Shown: positions 47,601 to 62,600, counted from the stretch's first letter. The stretch is DNA of 64,000 nt from Fragum whitleyi (GCA_948146395.1 OX411548.1:35596912-35660911), one strand, 5' to 3'. Notes: a model not told the origin generated them from the sequence alone. Program-made: numbers and translations.

Positions 47601-50600
47601 TGAATATAAAAACATTTTCTACAGCTTAAATAAGCTATAGTTTTGATATTATGATCATTCATCAGTTATTTTTCGAAAAAAGAATTTATTGTAAAATGCA
47701 CCTGCATAATGTGGGTAATGGTAGTTACCTCCTTGACAATCTCATTAATCATGGTTCTGAGCTTCATTTGAAAATAAATTGAATAATTAAGCCAACCTAT
47801 CATTAGTCATTCCTCACCATTTTGATGCTCCAAAAAATAGCTTTGGAAACTTAGTGTGAAAACAAGTGATGTTTGTAAAACATTTATGCCCCCCATAAAA
47901 TCTGGTCAATAGCCTATCCTTTGTCAATCAACAAAGGGCAATAACTCACAATATATGATGAGTAAAGTTATGGTTCTTGTGCACCTCAATGAGATCTATC
48001 CACATGTGAAGTTTCATGATTCTAGCTAGCATACTTTTTGAGATATACTCTGGACAAAAAAAAAGGTCAACAGACGAACAGACGGACCGACTGAAAGATC
48101 GACTGACTATTGCAAAACAATATATCCCCTCTTCTGCAAAGGGGGCATAACAAGAAATTCATGTTACAAACAATATTAGCTTTTAGGAAAATGATTTCTA
48201 TTTCCTATAATTCAATATTGCTTTTGTTTCAGCTTATATACACCCATTTGAAATGGTACCTGCAGTTTTTTTTAATTCCACCTTAGCAATTTGTCATCCT
48301 TACCTTTATCATGCTGAAACAAGAATATTCCTGCTTTGGCAAGAATTTAAGACAAAGATCAGTCTGAAACTATGAGCAGTCTGATCTTAGACTATACCGC
48401 TTGATTTTCCTATTTAAACCATTATGGAATACTGGTTAGAGAATGGCAAACAGACAGACAATTGAACAACAATAGGTACCAGATCTTGTTGATGCAGGGT
48501 TATAATCCATGATTTTTGCCCTGGCAGTGTTGAGCCTAAGTTACAGATTGTTGCACTTAAGGTTAAGATAAACCAGCTTTTATTTACTACTTCTTACATC
48601 TGTAGATAGTCGACATGAATAACTACCTTCAATCGTAGTTTGGTAACCAGACCCGCGTAACTCCAGCTTATCCAAGCTGAAGTTATGAGGCTTTGGTAAC
48701 CAAACGATGAAATGTGTTCATCTCCTGAAAACATGTAAGTCCTTTTGGATTTAGGGTAAAATTATTTGTATGTGTTAACAATAATTGAGGACCGACCTTT
48801 AAAAGAACCCAAACTATTGAAAAGTTAACTCGCCGTATTTCGTCACTTCTAAGCCACGCCCTGCCAGTTGAAAAATAACGCTGAATAGAAAATCTCTAGA
48901 ATTTTTCCCCTAAAATGTTTGTTATTGGTTAAGTAATGAACCAGAAGTATAGTATACAGATAAAAGGGAATAGAGCCAGTCTAAAAACGCTATTTCTGAA
49001 TTGTCTTGACCAGATGAGTGCAAGTACCAACAACATAAGGTTTGAATTTTTAAATATAGAAATAATTTGATCTTTCAATCAGAATACCCTGTCTATCTGT
49101 AGCTATGAAGAAGTGTTTGATAATCTATACTAGGTCATATTCTAGGTGATAGTAATTTTAGATAAGTCAGATTGATATTGCAAACTATTTTTGAATCTCT
49201 GGATACAAATATAAAGACAAATGCAAAAGGGAAAAAAAAACTAAAATGCCTTCAGGCTGAAGGAATTATACCCCAGTTTGCAATTTATACCCTACTTTGC
49301 TCATGCATTTGTGTGGAATAAAATTGCAAACAGTATGTACCATTTTGTCATCCCGAATGCAGGAACACTATTTGAAGTAAAAGAACATCGCAGAAAAAAA
49401 TGGCCTATTTGGCAGTCTGATAAGGTATAAATCCTCTGAAGTGTCTTTCTACCTTCCTATACACTAATTTTTAGCGCTTTTCGAAATGTTTTGGAAAAGA
49501 AATCAATAGTCATTGATTACATTTTGAAAACATTTGTCTATTGCTTTGCACTTTTTGATTGCTATACATGGATGATTGAAACTTCTCTGATCCAATTCAA
49601 GACCTTTGATTGGATTTACAGTATAATTAAACATTATCCTTTATCTTGATACATAGTTTTAACTAGCCGTGACTTAAGCTATGACATCTTTTTAGATAAA
49701 ATGAAAAAGAAAATTTGATACTAACAAATTTTCATTTTCACTGAATGTTTTCTACCATTTTTTTCAATTGATATACCCTTTTCAGCGTTATTCATGGAAT
49801 AAAGGATTAAAGCAAAGCTATTGTAACCTTTAAATAAATATCAATATGCCTTAACTTCAATAGTTTTCCTCCACCCCTTGAATAGCTTTCAATTATGACC
49901 AGATTAGATTTTTGTCATATAGAAGTGGGTTAAAAAGGGGCTGGTCTATCAGCTTTTGGTTTCTATTTGTTCAATAAGTATATAACAAACAGAGTATTTG
50001 GAATAAATTAACACATACAATCAAACACTTCAACAATCAATATACTTAACAAGGAAAGAAATATTGATTACTTCCCTTTTGTAAACAATCTACCCTAGCA
50101 ACAGTAGGTTTACTTCCCTTGTTTAACTGTCAAAACAAGACTGCAGGAGTTGCTTCCCTTTTTACACAAAAAATGTTTTCATACCTTAATTGAGAAATAG
50201 ATAAACACTTTAAATGATTGTTAGCATGCTTCTTAGATATTATTTTTAACATCTGTTGATATAAATTTAAGCAATTGTATGCAGATAATACAAAATCATT
50301 AACCCTTAGCCTTAGTGAGCTAAATGGGAAAAAAAACGTTGAAATCTTTCTCCAAAATTAAAGTGCAAAAGACCCATGAAAAAGAAAGTGCATGTCAATA
50401 TTTCTCTTGAAATATTAAGTCTTTACACGATTTATGGTCAAACAAGACTAACAGGTGGTTTAAACTAAGATCAGACTACATAATTGTGCAGCCTGATCTT
50501 TGTCTATACCTCCTATCAAAGCAGGAATATTCCAGGTATAAGCATTGCATGGGTTAACATATCAATCTTGTATATTGATATTTTCATTGATGTATGGCAT

Positions 50601-53600
50601 ATATTGAAAACCGGTTCAATTATTATTGCCTATATTATCAATTGCGTGTGAGCTGTTTTTTAGTGTTTTTTTAAGTATTTGATTTTAACATGGATATACC
50701 AATCAATTACACCCAAAAGTGTCCACTTTAGGTAAATATCACGTTTTGCTTCAATATCAATTATCATAATAGAAGGAAATGCAAAAATAATTACGTTCTC
50801 AACCCATGGCTCTGTCCAAATCCACTGAGTGACGTCGAAGGTCGAGATCTCCCTGTCAGGAATTGATCCTCTTGTCCTAGTAATGTTATCGAACACTTAG
50901 CACCGTATATACATCGTAAAGAATTATTTCTCCGCAGAAATGACGATTTTGGTCTGGTACCATAGGATGATATAATCATCATTCACTAATGAGAGCTTGA
51001 AAATATGTCTTTGTTTTCACAAGTTAAGTTTATTTTTAACTTGGCCCAATCAGTTGAAGTCTGTGCATTATTTCTGACTTCAATCGAACAAATTAGTGAA
51101 AATTGTGTAATGATACAGTTCCTTCTATCAAAACTTCAAACTCTATTCAACTGCTATTAAAAAGAATTATCAATGCAGCTAAATCTGGCAAGTTTTTTTT
51201 TATTCTTTTTCTTTTTCTTATTTTTAACAATTCAAGGGTTGGCAAATCCTTAGTTGAATATTAGTTCATAAGACAACAAAATGCCAGTTATCTATACCCT
51301 ACCACTAAAAACTTATGTTTCCATTATAATTGTCCAAAATTTGAAGCATAAGATCCTTAAAACAATCAGTACCAAAATACACTTACACACAACTCAACAT
51401 ACCCAAATCTGATTGACATTCACCAAAATACAGTAAAAAGTTGATCTTTTCCTCAAAAACTTATTAATGCACAAAAGGAACAGTAAAATCTTACAAACAA
51501 ATGACCTATCTCTTTCAGAAATTAGTAAGTATCTAAAGAACCTTCATTCTCAGTAATTCATTGAATGCAAATAGTGTAGGATACTGATGACTCAGTGCAA
51601 AACAGTTGTAACTGCCTATATGTTTATAGGCAGTTACAACTGTTTTGCACTGAGCCATTGATATGCGATATATGGTGTTAACATACAAGTTCTACAACAA
51701 TCAGTCCTTATGTCACCACCAGAGAAAACTGACAATATGACTTTCACAGTTATAGCAACTTCTTACAATATTCCATTAAAAATTTATCTCTCCAATAATT
51801 GCCTTAACAAAGATCTTTGAGAAGCCCATCAATAATGCAGGCTGTAAAACTGAAGTATCTTTGACTTGTTGTCACAAGGACATATGTCAACATTTTATTG
51901 GGCATCATTGCACTTAAATTAATTTGAATGAGGAGCAATAAACTTTTCCTGACCTTTAATTTTCAAATGTACATGAATTTTAATAGATATTTTATAACTC
52001 AAGAACAGACAAAAATAAAAGGAAACATCCCCTAACCACCCCCTTTATTAATCTCATCATGCTGCATTCTGTGACTCATAGGCTGTAAGCACATTCTTTC
52101 ATTGGCCCACACATTTGGCACGAGTACTGGTACCATGGAGCAGAATCAAGAGGAATTAATCTAAGTTGTAAACACTTGTTCGCCAATCCATGTAAAATAT
52201 ATAGGTTTTAAACTAAACCATAACTCATGAAAATGCAAAGAAAGTTATCCACCTTTAAGAACGGTTCTTGTTATAAAAGCAAGTTACTACTTTCAAGCCC
52301 TTAAAAGACTGTCTAGCTAAAAGTGTGGATTTTCATACCATTTTCTAAAGAATAATGTCAGTGATATTGTGGTTTCTGGAGCACCTAGCTAAAGATTCCT
52401 AGTATTTCTCACAACATAACACCAATTCAACCTTTATATCACTTCTGCATCTCCCCCAGAGGAAATGTAAGAAATTGAAATAAGTAAAAACCTTAAAAAT
52501 ACAGAAATGAAACAATGTACAAACCTGCCCATGCAAAAATAATCCTAACCAAACTAAACTTTGAATAATACAACTAAAATAGGATGTCATAATATGCATC
52601 TAAGAAAATTTGGTTGATAACACAATCATGTTTATTCTGACCTCTAATTAAATTCTTATACGGAAACTTTGATCAATTTTGTGTTACTATTGAAATATTA
52701 AAGATGAAGTGTTTACATTTTGGGTTTGGGAATCGATTCACTTTGAAGAAAATTCAAATAATTCTACAAAGTCAGCTTAAAGATAAGTTGTTCAAATATG
52801 GAGTGACCCTGACATCTTTAACACTATAGATAAAGAGGAAGATATCGCTGTAGAAAGCAAAGTGATTGGAACTGCCAATGCAAATATTAGTTTCAAGTAA
52901 GAAGAAAGAATTTACAGCTCATTATTTAGGTATAAATCAAACATTGTAAAACCTATGTGGGTTAGCAGCTGGAGGCTAGGAAAGGGTACAATGGTAGTAC
53001 TGGTGTGAGAAATACCAGGAATACATTGTTAGGTGCTTCAGCCGCTGTGATATAATTGAAAGATTGTTGAAGGCAGTGTTAAACCCCAATTCAAATTGAA
53101 TCAAAGCAAAGCTATCCGTCTATAGATATATATATTGCTCCGATGACTGAAAAAGTACTTTGTTATACCCAAACATCAAAGAGTCCATTGTAACAAGAAA
53201 TCAACTTAAAAATTCATATATTATATCTAAATATTATAGTCCGTTTGACTTCTACATGGACCGACATTTCGCCGAAAATCTCAGAAATTCATTGATGAAA
53301 CGCATATTTTTCTTGACATATCATGTTTTCCAGCTGATACCATGACGAATTTTGTTTTTCAGAATTTTTGAATGTAAAATAATGATTTTGTCCGTCCATC
53401 TGCATGTTAACTTTCAGCCTTTCATACCTACTTGTTACTGTATTGATGAGAAGGCGAAAAGTAACGGTAAAAATCACATGCTATTTAAGTTTAAGATGAC
53501 ATGACCGTCGATATGCTAATAAGCATGTCCAAATAAGGAATAATGGACATTTCATCTGTCAAGTGTTTAGTATAAAACCACGTGTTTTTACTATATATGT

Positions 53601-56600
53601 TTACAATTTCTTAATACTAAACAGCCTCCATCACCCCTCGTGTTTAAGAGCGGAAAATGCAAAAATATTAACATTAACTAGATAGACAAAATCATTTTTT
53701 TGAAATCATTTTATTTTCAAAAAATATTTTTTGGAATGGTATTAAGCTGAAATTAAGATTTAACTACTTACAAATCCTTCATTCAAACGCAATTTTGTGT
53801 AATTGATGAAAAGGTTGGTCCATATAGAAGTCAAACGGACTATACTACAATAAGTAACTTTACTGTATACATATTGTACATTTTTAAAATCTCTTTAAAA
53901 AAGATATATAGTTCTATAATCTGAAAGCATTTGCAGTTCTTATCAAATCAATAATTTAGATGCGCAATCTTTGGTAATTATAAGTCATTTAAAATCATGG
54001 GTTTTAGCCAAATTCAGATTAGCAAATTGTCTAATATGCACAATATAATCCTTAATAGAGCCTTTTTTCCTACCATATAATTTTTACCCGTAAGTAAAAT
54101 TCTTAATTCATTTAAGATCTTATAATCCTTTTAATTAATCTAAGTGCCTTAACCTATCTAAATTAACCCTTAATTGACATGCTGATAAATACATAGGCAA
54201 ATTTGCATTGAATTCAAAGTGCTGAAAGTACTGCATGCACTTATTAATAGTAGTACTTTATTTTGAAAGCATGTTTTTCAAAGCTCTTTTGGTTAGATAA
54301 GGTAAAATAGGTGGCATGAACTGAGATCAGTTACACATATGTGCAGGCTGATCTTTGTCTCTACCACCTGTCAAAACAGGAATATACCAGGAACGACAAG
54401 CGTTAAAGTCGAAATCTTAATTTGTGTGCATATTTCCATCCGATATCATTAAGAAGCCCTTAAGAAATTTAAAGGGGAATTATTAAATGAGGGGTCTATT
54501 TAATTCTGGTCTAGGAGTGACAAGTATATATCTAAATGAGAAGTTAAGTCTTCCACAAAAATTGAAAATATCATATAGAAATTAAAATGTATCAGAGGGT
54601 CAGCAAATGAACCAGTAAAATACAAATAGTCTGATATCTAACGACAAATCTTTGATGTCTTGCGAAATATCCCCTGCAAAAAGATCTAGAACTGGTTCTT
54701 GAAAGTTCTAAAATGTAAAACAGTTCTAAAATTGGTTTTGTACACTCTACAATATTAAATGGCAGGTAAAGTACTTTTAGAACTAGTTCAAGAAATGGTT
54801 CAAGAAAAAGTTCTAGAAGTTCAAGAACTAATTCTTACAGTTTGAAACAGCCATTTAATGTCCTAGAACAACTAAGAACCAGTTCTTGAACTTCTAGTCC
54901 TAGTTCAAGAACTTAATTGGGTACAAGAACCAGCAGTTCTTGAACTGTTGCATATTCTAGAAAGTACAAGAATGAGATCACACTTTTCAATGACAAAAAT
55001 TACCCAAACAAACAACAAATCAGTTTTCTTTGAAACTGAAAACTACACCTTTAAGAATATTGTTTAAAAAACAAACATTACCTCTTATTGAAATGAAGAA
55101 GTTAAATGCAGTGATATCTATGTTATGATCATCAAACAAAAAACATCCAACCTTAATTTAGCCAGCCATACATATCAAACAAAGACTACACAAACATTCA
55201 ACAATTTCAGAATGACAATATAGACCAGAAAATAAGACTAAGACAATTAAGAGGTCTACAAAATGTAGGAATTTCTAACACATAGTTCCTTAAATATGAT
55301 ACTTCCTTTAAAAATTGTCAGCTTGAAAACATGTCAATTTATAGAAGTCAAATGTCTTAAAAAGACACAATTTATGCACAAATCCAAACAAAACTAATAA
55401 ACTTTCACATTTTCAAAATCATAAACCCAATTCTATTAAAATTTTACACACAAAATAAATCCGGAAAAACCTTTTCACAGTCAACTCTGTATATACTGAC
55501 CATAGATAATACCCTTGTATACCCTTACTTAAATGTCTAAAGACACGATTTCTACAGAAAAGGATCTTTTATTTATTAATTGAAACTGAACTTCGAATTT
55601 TCACCTTTCAAAAATACATATATCATCACAATTTTATCATTTATTTAAAGTTTTAACACATAGTCAAGGTTGTATAGACTTTTTAAACTAATTTAAGAAT
55701 AAAATCTTTATGAAAGTTGTTTGATTTACACAAAAAGGGAGTTTAAGTATAGGTTCTTTCAAAGCCATACTGTCCAATAATTAACTTTTATTCAAACCAA
55801 TTTGTTTACTTATCAGATAACACCCCATAGATTAAGATATTTGTAAAATCTGAATATAGAAGTCTCCCAGCTCTAAGGTATGACCGACGGCGGCACTCAT
55901 TCTTTCCGACTATTTGTCTCTCACCAATGGGTCGATAATCGTAGACCTATGTGAGATAGCGGCTGGAGGCTAGGAAAGAATGTGGTGGTTGTACTGGTGA
56001 TAGAAATACCAGGAATCCATTGTTAGGTGCTCCAGCCGCCGCGATATAACTGAAATAATGTTGAAAGCGGCGTTAAACTCCATTCAATCAATCAATCAAT
56101 CTAAGGTATGACACTGATCACAAAATCTGATATAATATAACATATCTCTTGGGAAAGTTGCATGGTCTTTGATTAAATGGTTTTTGATTTTGTGCATAAT
56201 GGAATATTTTTTAATGACCTTGACCATTGACTTTGATATCCAAAAGCAATCAAGAGTTTAAAATAAATCTGTCACAAAGCTGACTATAGTACCCTGGACC
56301 AGCGCTTTGTCTCAGTTCCGGAAACATTTTTTGGTAAAAGTTCAATTGTGCCCTTGACCTTTGTGACCCAAAAGAATAGGGCACTTCCTTGAACCATTGA
56401 CAACAATTGTATAAAGTTTCATGTTTCTAGGTCGCTTGGTTCTAAAGTTGGAGTCTGGAAACACCAAAAGCCTACAGACAGACCGATGGATGGACTAGTG
56501 GACAGACAGACATGATATAACCAATATACCAAACCCCCTCTATATAGTAGGTGTGTGTGGGCGGGGATAGGGGGTGTATAACAATTGTATAGTTTTGAAG

Positions 56601-59600
56601 TTCTACATATCATTTAAGGCAAATGTATTAGAGATAGATCTCAAGAACCTGAAAGTTCTAGAAACGTTTTTTTTTTACAACAACAAGTTGAAGTTCTAAA
56701 ACTACCACAGTTTAAGGTAGTGGATCCATAATAGTCCACAAGGTTTCTGAAGTAATGAACTTTAACAATGTTAACCAAGGTTTCCTAATGATTTTCATTG
56801 GGAAACCTCGGTCAACATTGTGAAAGTTCATGAGCGCTGAAATGTTGCTGAACTATTACAGTTCCACTACCTTAAGAACCAATACAGTTCAAGAGCTACA
56901 GAATAACTGATAGAGGTGGAATTTTGGATATTTAGAACCAAATATTTAAATAATGTTTCCATGAACACTAGGTGCTCATATAAAACACCTCAACAAGAGA
57001 ATTTAAATGAGTACCCACAATATAGGGTTTCATTGAAAAATAAAGATTTTAGACTAGCTTTATCCCCTCTCATCTGTAACTCTGCTTCCAAGAACTGGCA
57101 AACTTAAGTTGTGTAGAGGTGAGAAGATGACAAAATTCTTCAGAGAACAAAGTATTGATTGATTGATTGGAAGGAGTTTTACACTGCTTTCAACAATTTT
57201 TCAGTTATATGATGACGGCTGGGGCACCTAACAATGGATTCCTGGTATTTCTCTCACCAGGACTACCATCACATCCTTTCCTTGCCCCTCCTTCCTTGAA
57301 CCATTGACAACAATTGTATAAAGTTTCATGTTTCTAGGTCGCTTGGTTCTAAAGTTGGAGTCTGGAAACACCAAAAGCCTACAGACAGACCGATGGATGG
57401 ACTAGTGGACAGACAGACATGATATAACCAATATACCAAACCCCCTCTATATAGTAGGTGTGTGTGGGCGGGGATAGGGGGTGTATAACAATTGTATAGT
57501 TTTGAAGTTCTACATATCATTTAAGGCAAATGTATTAGAGATAGATCTCAAGAACCTGAAAGTTCTAGAAACTTTTTTTTTTTTACAACAACAAGTTGAA
57601 GTTCTAAAACTACCACAGTTTAAGGTAGTGGATCCATAATAGTCCACAAGGTTTCTGAAGTAATGAACTTTAACAATGTTAACCAAGGTTTCCTAATGAT
57701 TTTCATTGGGAAACCTCGGTCAACATTGTGAAAGTTCATGAGCGCTGAAATGTTGCTGAACTATTACAGTTCCACTACCTTAAGAACCAATACAGTTCAA
57801 GAGCTACAGAATAACTGATAGAGGTGGAATTTTGGATATTTAGAACCAAATATTTAAATAATGTTTCCATGAACACTAGGTGCTCATATAAAACACCTCA
57901 ACAAGAGAATTTAAATGAGTACCCACAATATAGGGTTTCATTGAAAAATAAAGATTTTAGACTAGCTTTATCCCCTCTCATCTGTAACTCTGCTTCCAAG
58001 AACTGGCAAACTTAAGTTGTGTAGAGGTGAGAAGATGACAAAATTCTTCAGAGAACAAAGTATTGATTGATTGATTGGAAGGAGTTTTACACTGCTTTCA
58101 ACAATTTTTCAGTTATATGATGACGGCTGGGGCACCTAACAATGGATTCCTGGTATTTCTCTCACCAGGACTACCATCACATCCTTTCCTTGCCCCCCCC
58201 CCCCCCCCCCCCGGCTACATTCTCACATAGGTCTACTATTATTAACTCATTGGTGAGTGACAAATAGTCTGAAAAAATGAGTGCCACTGTCGGGGATCAA
58301 ACCCAGGACCTCTTTATTTACAGTCTGACAAAAGTATTAAAAGTATTGAGGGGTCAGTACAAAAACCATTATTTTAGTGCCTTTGAATTTTTAGGCACTT
58401 ACAATAGTTTTACTCTGATCTCTGGAAATAAACTTGAATATCAAAAAAATAAAAATAAAGAAAATAACAAGAGCTGTCACTGTAAGATGACAATGCCCCC
58501 GACACCGCTTTGATAGTAATAAGGAAGTTATGGCCAATGTTAAAGTTTTTGGACGGAATGACGGACGGACGGACGGACAGACGGACAGACGGACGGACAG
58601 ACGGACGGACGGACGGACAAGTCAAATTTATAATGCCTCCCTATCGGGGGCATAAAAATAATTAAATTGAAGCTGAGAAATCAGTGTACTTTTCACTAGC
58701 ATTGTTGCTGGAATGTTTTAGAAATGGTTGCATTCCATCAATCTGGGACCCAATCCATTTTTTTGCTCTTGTAGGAAATATGTTATTAACTTAAAACTAA
58801 GACTCGATGAACAAATAAGAAAAATATATCAAGCACATGGGAAGAACAAATATTTGCAATGTATATATTTAACGAGCCATTGTAAATTAACACAATAGTC
58901 TATATTATATTTAAAATAAGAATGGGTTAATTTTACTTGCATGACTAATACAGTGACTTAGATCATGAGATAATTACCTAAGCTATTACTGATCTATTGT
59001 TTTTTATGATTTAAATCAAATAAATAAACTACTCCTTGCAAAAGATTGACTCTTTTCATGCTGAAGCCAGAATATGCCTTCTTGCAGGAGGTTATATAAT
59101 AAACAAACACCAGCCTGCACACATGTGCACTTTGATTTGAGTCTTTACCCCTGATATTCCATATCAAAATTAACATGGAAAGTCAAAAGGTTGTATTTTC
59201 AAAATAAGTTCTGGCTAACAAACAAACGAGATGTGTTTCTGAAACACAAATACCCCCATAACAGTATTTTATTTTCAAAAATATTGACCTTGACAGATGG
59301 CCTTGACATTTTAATATAACCTTGATACCTTCAGATGTACATCACTGAGATATTTAATCATACCAATTATGAGAAAGTGCTTGAATAAACTGAACATGTT
59401 AAGTTTTTTGGGTTTGTTTTTAAAAGATTTGACCTTGACAGATGACATTGACCTTGTCATATGACCTTAACCTTGGTAACTACAGATGCACATTATTGAG
59501 ATCTAGCACCATGTCAAATACTAGACTTTTACCTAAAATAGGCTTGAAGATATTGACCGTGATCAGTTTTTTGGGTTTATTTTTGGTAAATTTGACCTTG

Positions 59601-62600
59601 ACAAATGACCTTGGCTCTTGACCTTGATTTTAGTATTAGCATAATTTTTATGTGTATCATTAAGATCTATCACCATGCCAACTATGAGGCTTGTATCTTG
59701 AATAGGCTTCAAGATATTGGCAATGTTTAGGGGTTTTTTGTAAGTTTTTGAGTAATATGACCTTGACAGATGACCTTGACCTAGTCATATGACCTTGACT
59801 TTGGTTCCAGCATATGCACATCATTGAGATTTATCACAATGCCAACTATGAGGCTTGTATCTTGAATAGGCTTCAAGATATTGGCAATGTTTAGGGGTTT
59901 TTTGTAAGTTTTTGAGTAATTTGACCTTGACAGATGACCTTGACCTAGTCATATGCCCTTGACTTTGGTTCCAGCATATGCACATCATTGAGATTTATCA
60001 CAATGCCAAATATGAGACTTGTATGTTGAATAGGCTTGAAGAAATTGGCAATGTTTAGTTTTTTTTGTAAGTTTTTGAGTAATATGACCTTGACAGATGA
60101 CCTTGACCTAGTCATATGACCTTGACTTTGGTTCCAGCATAAGCACATCATTGAGATTTATCACAATGCCAACTATGAGGCTTGTATCTTGAATAGGCTT
60201 CAAGATATTGGCAATGTTTAGGGGTTTTTTGTAAGTTTTTGAGTAATATGACCTTGACAGATGACCTTGACCTAGTCATATGACCTTGACTTTGGTTCCA
60301 GCATAAGCACATCATTGAGATTTATCACAATGCCAACTATGAGGCTTGTATCTTGAATAGGCTTCAAGATATTGGCAATGTTTAGGGGTTTTTTGTAAGT
60401 TTTTGAGTAATATGGCCTTGACAGATGACCTTGACCTAGTCATATGACCTTGACTTTGGTTCCAGCATATGCACATCATTGAGATTTATCACAATGCCAA
60501 ATATGAGACTTGTATGTTGAATAGGCTTGAAGAAATTGTCAATCATTTTTTGTTAAGTTTTAGAGTTATTTGACCTTGACAGATGACCTTGACCATGTCT
60601 CATGACCTTGACTTTGGTATTAGCAGATGCATATCATTGAGATCTATCATCATGCCAAATATGAGAAAAGAATCTTGAATAGGCTTGAAAATATTGGCAA
60701 TGTTAAGTTTTTTTGTTAAGATTTGAAGACAGACAGACAGATGTACAAAACCTTATGCCTCCGATCTTTCAATGCGGGACAAAAAAAAAAGTGTATCCAG
60801 TGCTTTCAGTACTTTGGTTTCAATGTAGTTTTGTCATTGATTTTTAACATGACATTGGTTAAACATACTTCGGGAGGACAGTGCAAAACTATTGTAAAAT
60901 TTTATTGACACCTACAATAGTAATGCGCTGACCCATGGAAATATTTTGATCACGATTCAATACGAATATGAACTTTCTCCTCTACCTTCATGCCAGCTTT
61001 ATATGTACATCTTTGATTTTTTTGAAGTAGCCTATGTTGATTTTCCTAGTTAAGATTATTGGATAATGAGTAATCCTTTGACCCTGACCTTCATTTTGCG
61101 TCCTTCATTCAATGTATATTGATTAAATCTAGGGCTTTTCCTGTTTTCAGGAATACTGGCTGAGGGCCTGCGAAGAGCTTAATATTACAATGTCATGTTT
61201 CCTGTCAGTTCACCAATCCTTCAATAATCAAATCACTTAAAAGACCCCAAATACATGTATAGTCAGATATTCTTGAATTTTTCATAATTGTACCCTTTCA
61301 GTGAAGGAAGTATATCTGTCAGAAAACTTTGATATTTTGTGATACCTGGGCTTTGGGTATGATGGATAAATCTTAGTCACAAAGGGACATAATTCATAAA
61401 TGCATCTTTAGTTATCTCCCTTGATATTACAGGTTGCTCTTATGATAGTGAAAATGTTTGCCAAGTTTCAAGTGAATGTCTTCAGTGATCCTCAAGGTAT
61501 CACAAAATGATAATGTTTTCACAAAACCACCTAAAAATCTCTGAAAACAGCCAAGCTGAAAATTAGATTTATATGATTTTTTTTTTCAAGTATTAGAGAT
61601 TTCATTTAAAAGATCAAAAGTTCAATCTAGATTCGAGTACAAATCTATCGAATGTTATTCAAAGTAAGCGAAAAATCTTGAAGAAGTTTAAATTGCCTTT
61701 TTAGCCGAGAGCATTTAAATAATCTTGCTGAATTATTGACATTCTACTTTACACTGTATATCCCTAGTTAGTTTGGCCTACTTAAAATAATCCTCTAAAA
61801 CTTTCAAATAACACTTATTGCGTGTCCTTAATTTTTTTTAAATTCTAGGCAAAAACTTAGATGAGCCCTCATCCTGCTGAATTCAAATTTTGCTTTAAGG
61901 AAATGCTAATTTTTGGGACATCAGTGTTTGGCTCAATTTTAATTCACAAATTTGACTTGTAACACAAAAAGGGAACATCTGGTAAAATAAACATTTGAAA
62001 ATTGGCTCTAAAAATTCCTTCACAGGAAGGTAGATTGATTATTCTAGAATCAGAAAATTTAAGTGCAAAAAGTTTCCACCCTAGTCAGTTTGCGCTTTCC
62101 GCAGTCTGACATGGCTCGAAACTTAATGCACTTCCCAGATGTTCCTTTTCATGTGACGGGTCGCAAATATTAAGTATAAAGCAGAATGTGTAAGCTAAGA
62201 CCAGTCTGCACATTGTGCAGGCTGATCTTAGTCTTTACTGATTGGCAAAATTTTTTTTTCTGTCTTTCTTCCTTTCTTATGCTGTGAACACCATGAAAAG
62301 GCTTAAACCAAAGACAAGAGGGATTCATCCAGGTCCCTTAGTCAAGATCCCTCTGGTTATACCTGCATTCAGCTGAGGCAAAAACTAACATTTTATGCCC
62401 AAGATCTCCATAGGGGTATAGGGTTTTTACATTCTACAAAAATATGGTTATAAAATATTATCAAGCTGTAGTTACATTCTTCAAATTGTTACACACTGAT
62501 GGTTATTATTAAGACAGGTATATTTGGACCTCTTTTGAGAAAAACTCTGTATCAACGCATGTTTTACAAGTACCGACTTACAGAAAGATCACATAATTTG

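Noticed and set aside
56419..58015. Two pairs of identical short open frames as a duplicated gene
   Set aside because: They come from antisense of pearl-relic and simple repeat sequence in the 907-bp duplication; no splice sites or recognisable protein.
59585..60570. CRISPR array
   Set aside because: Whole 164-bp unit repeats without spacers, in a eukaryotic intron.
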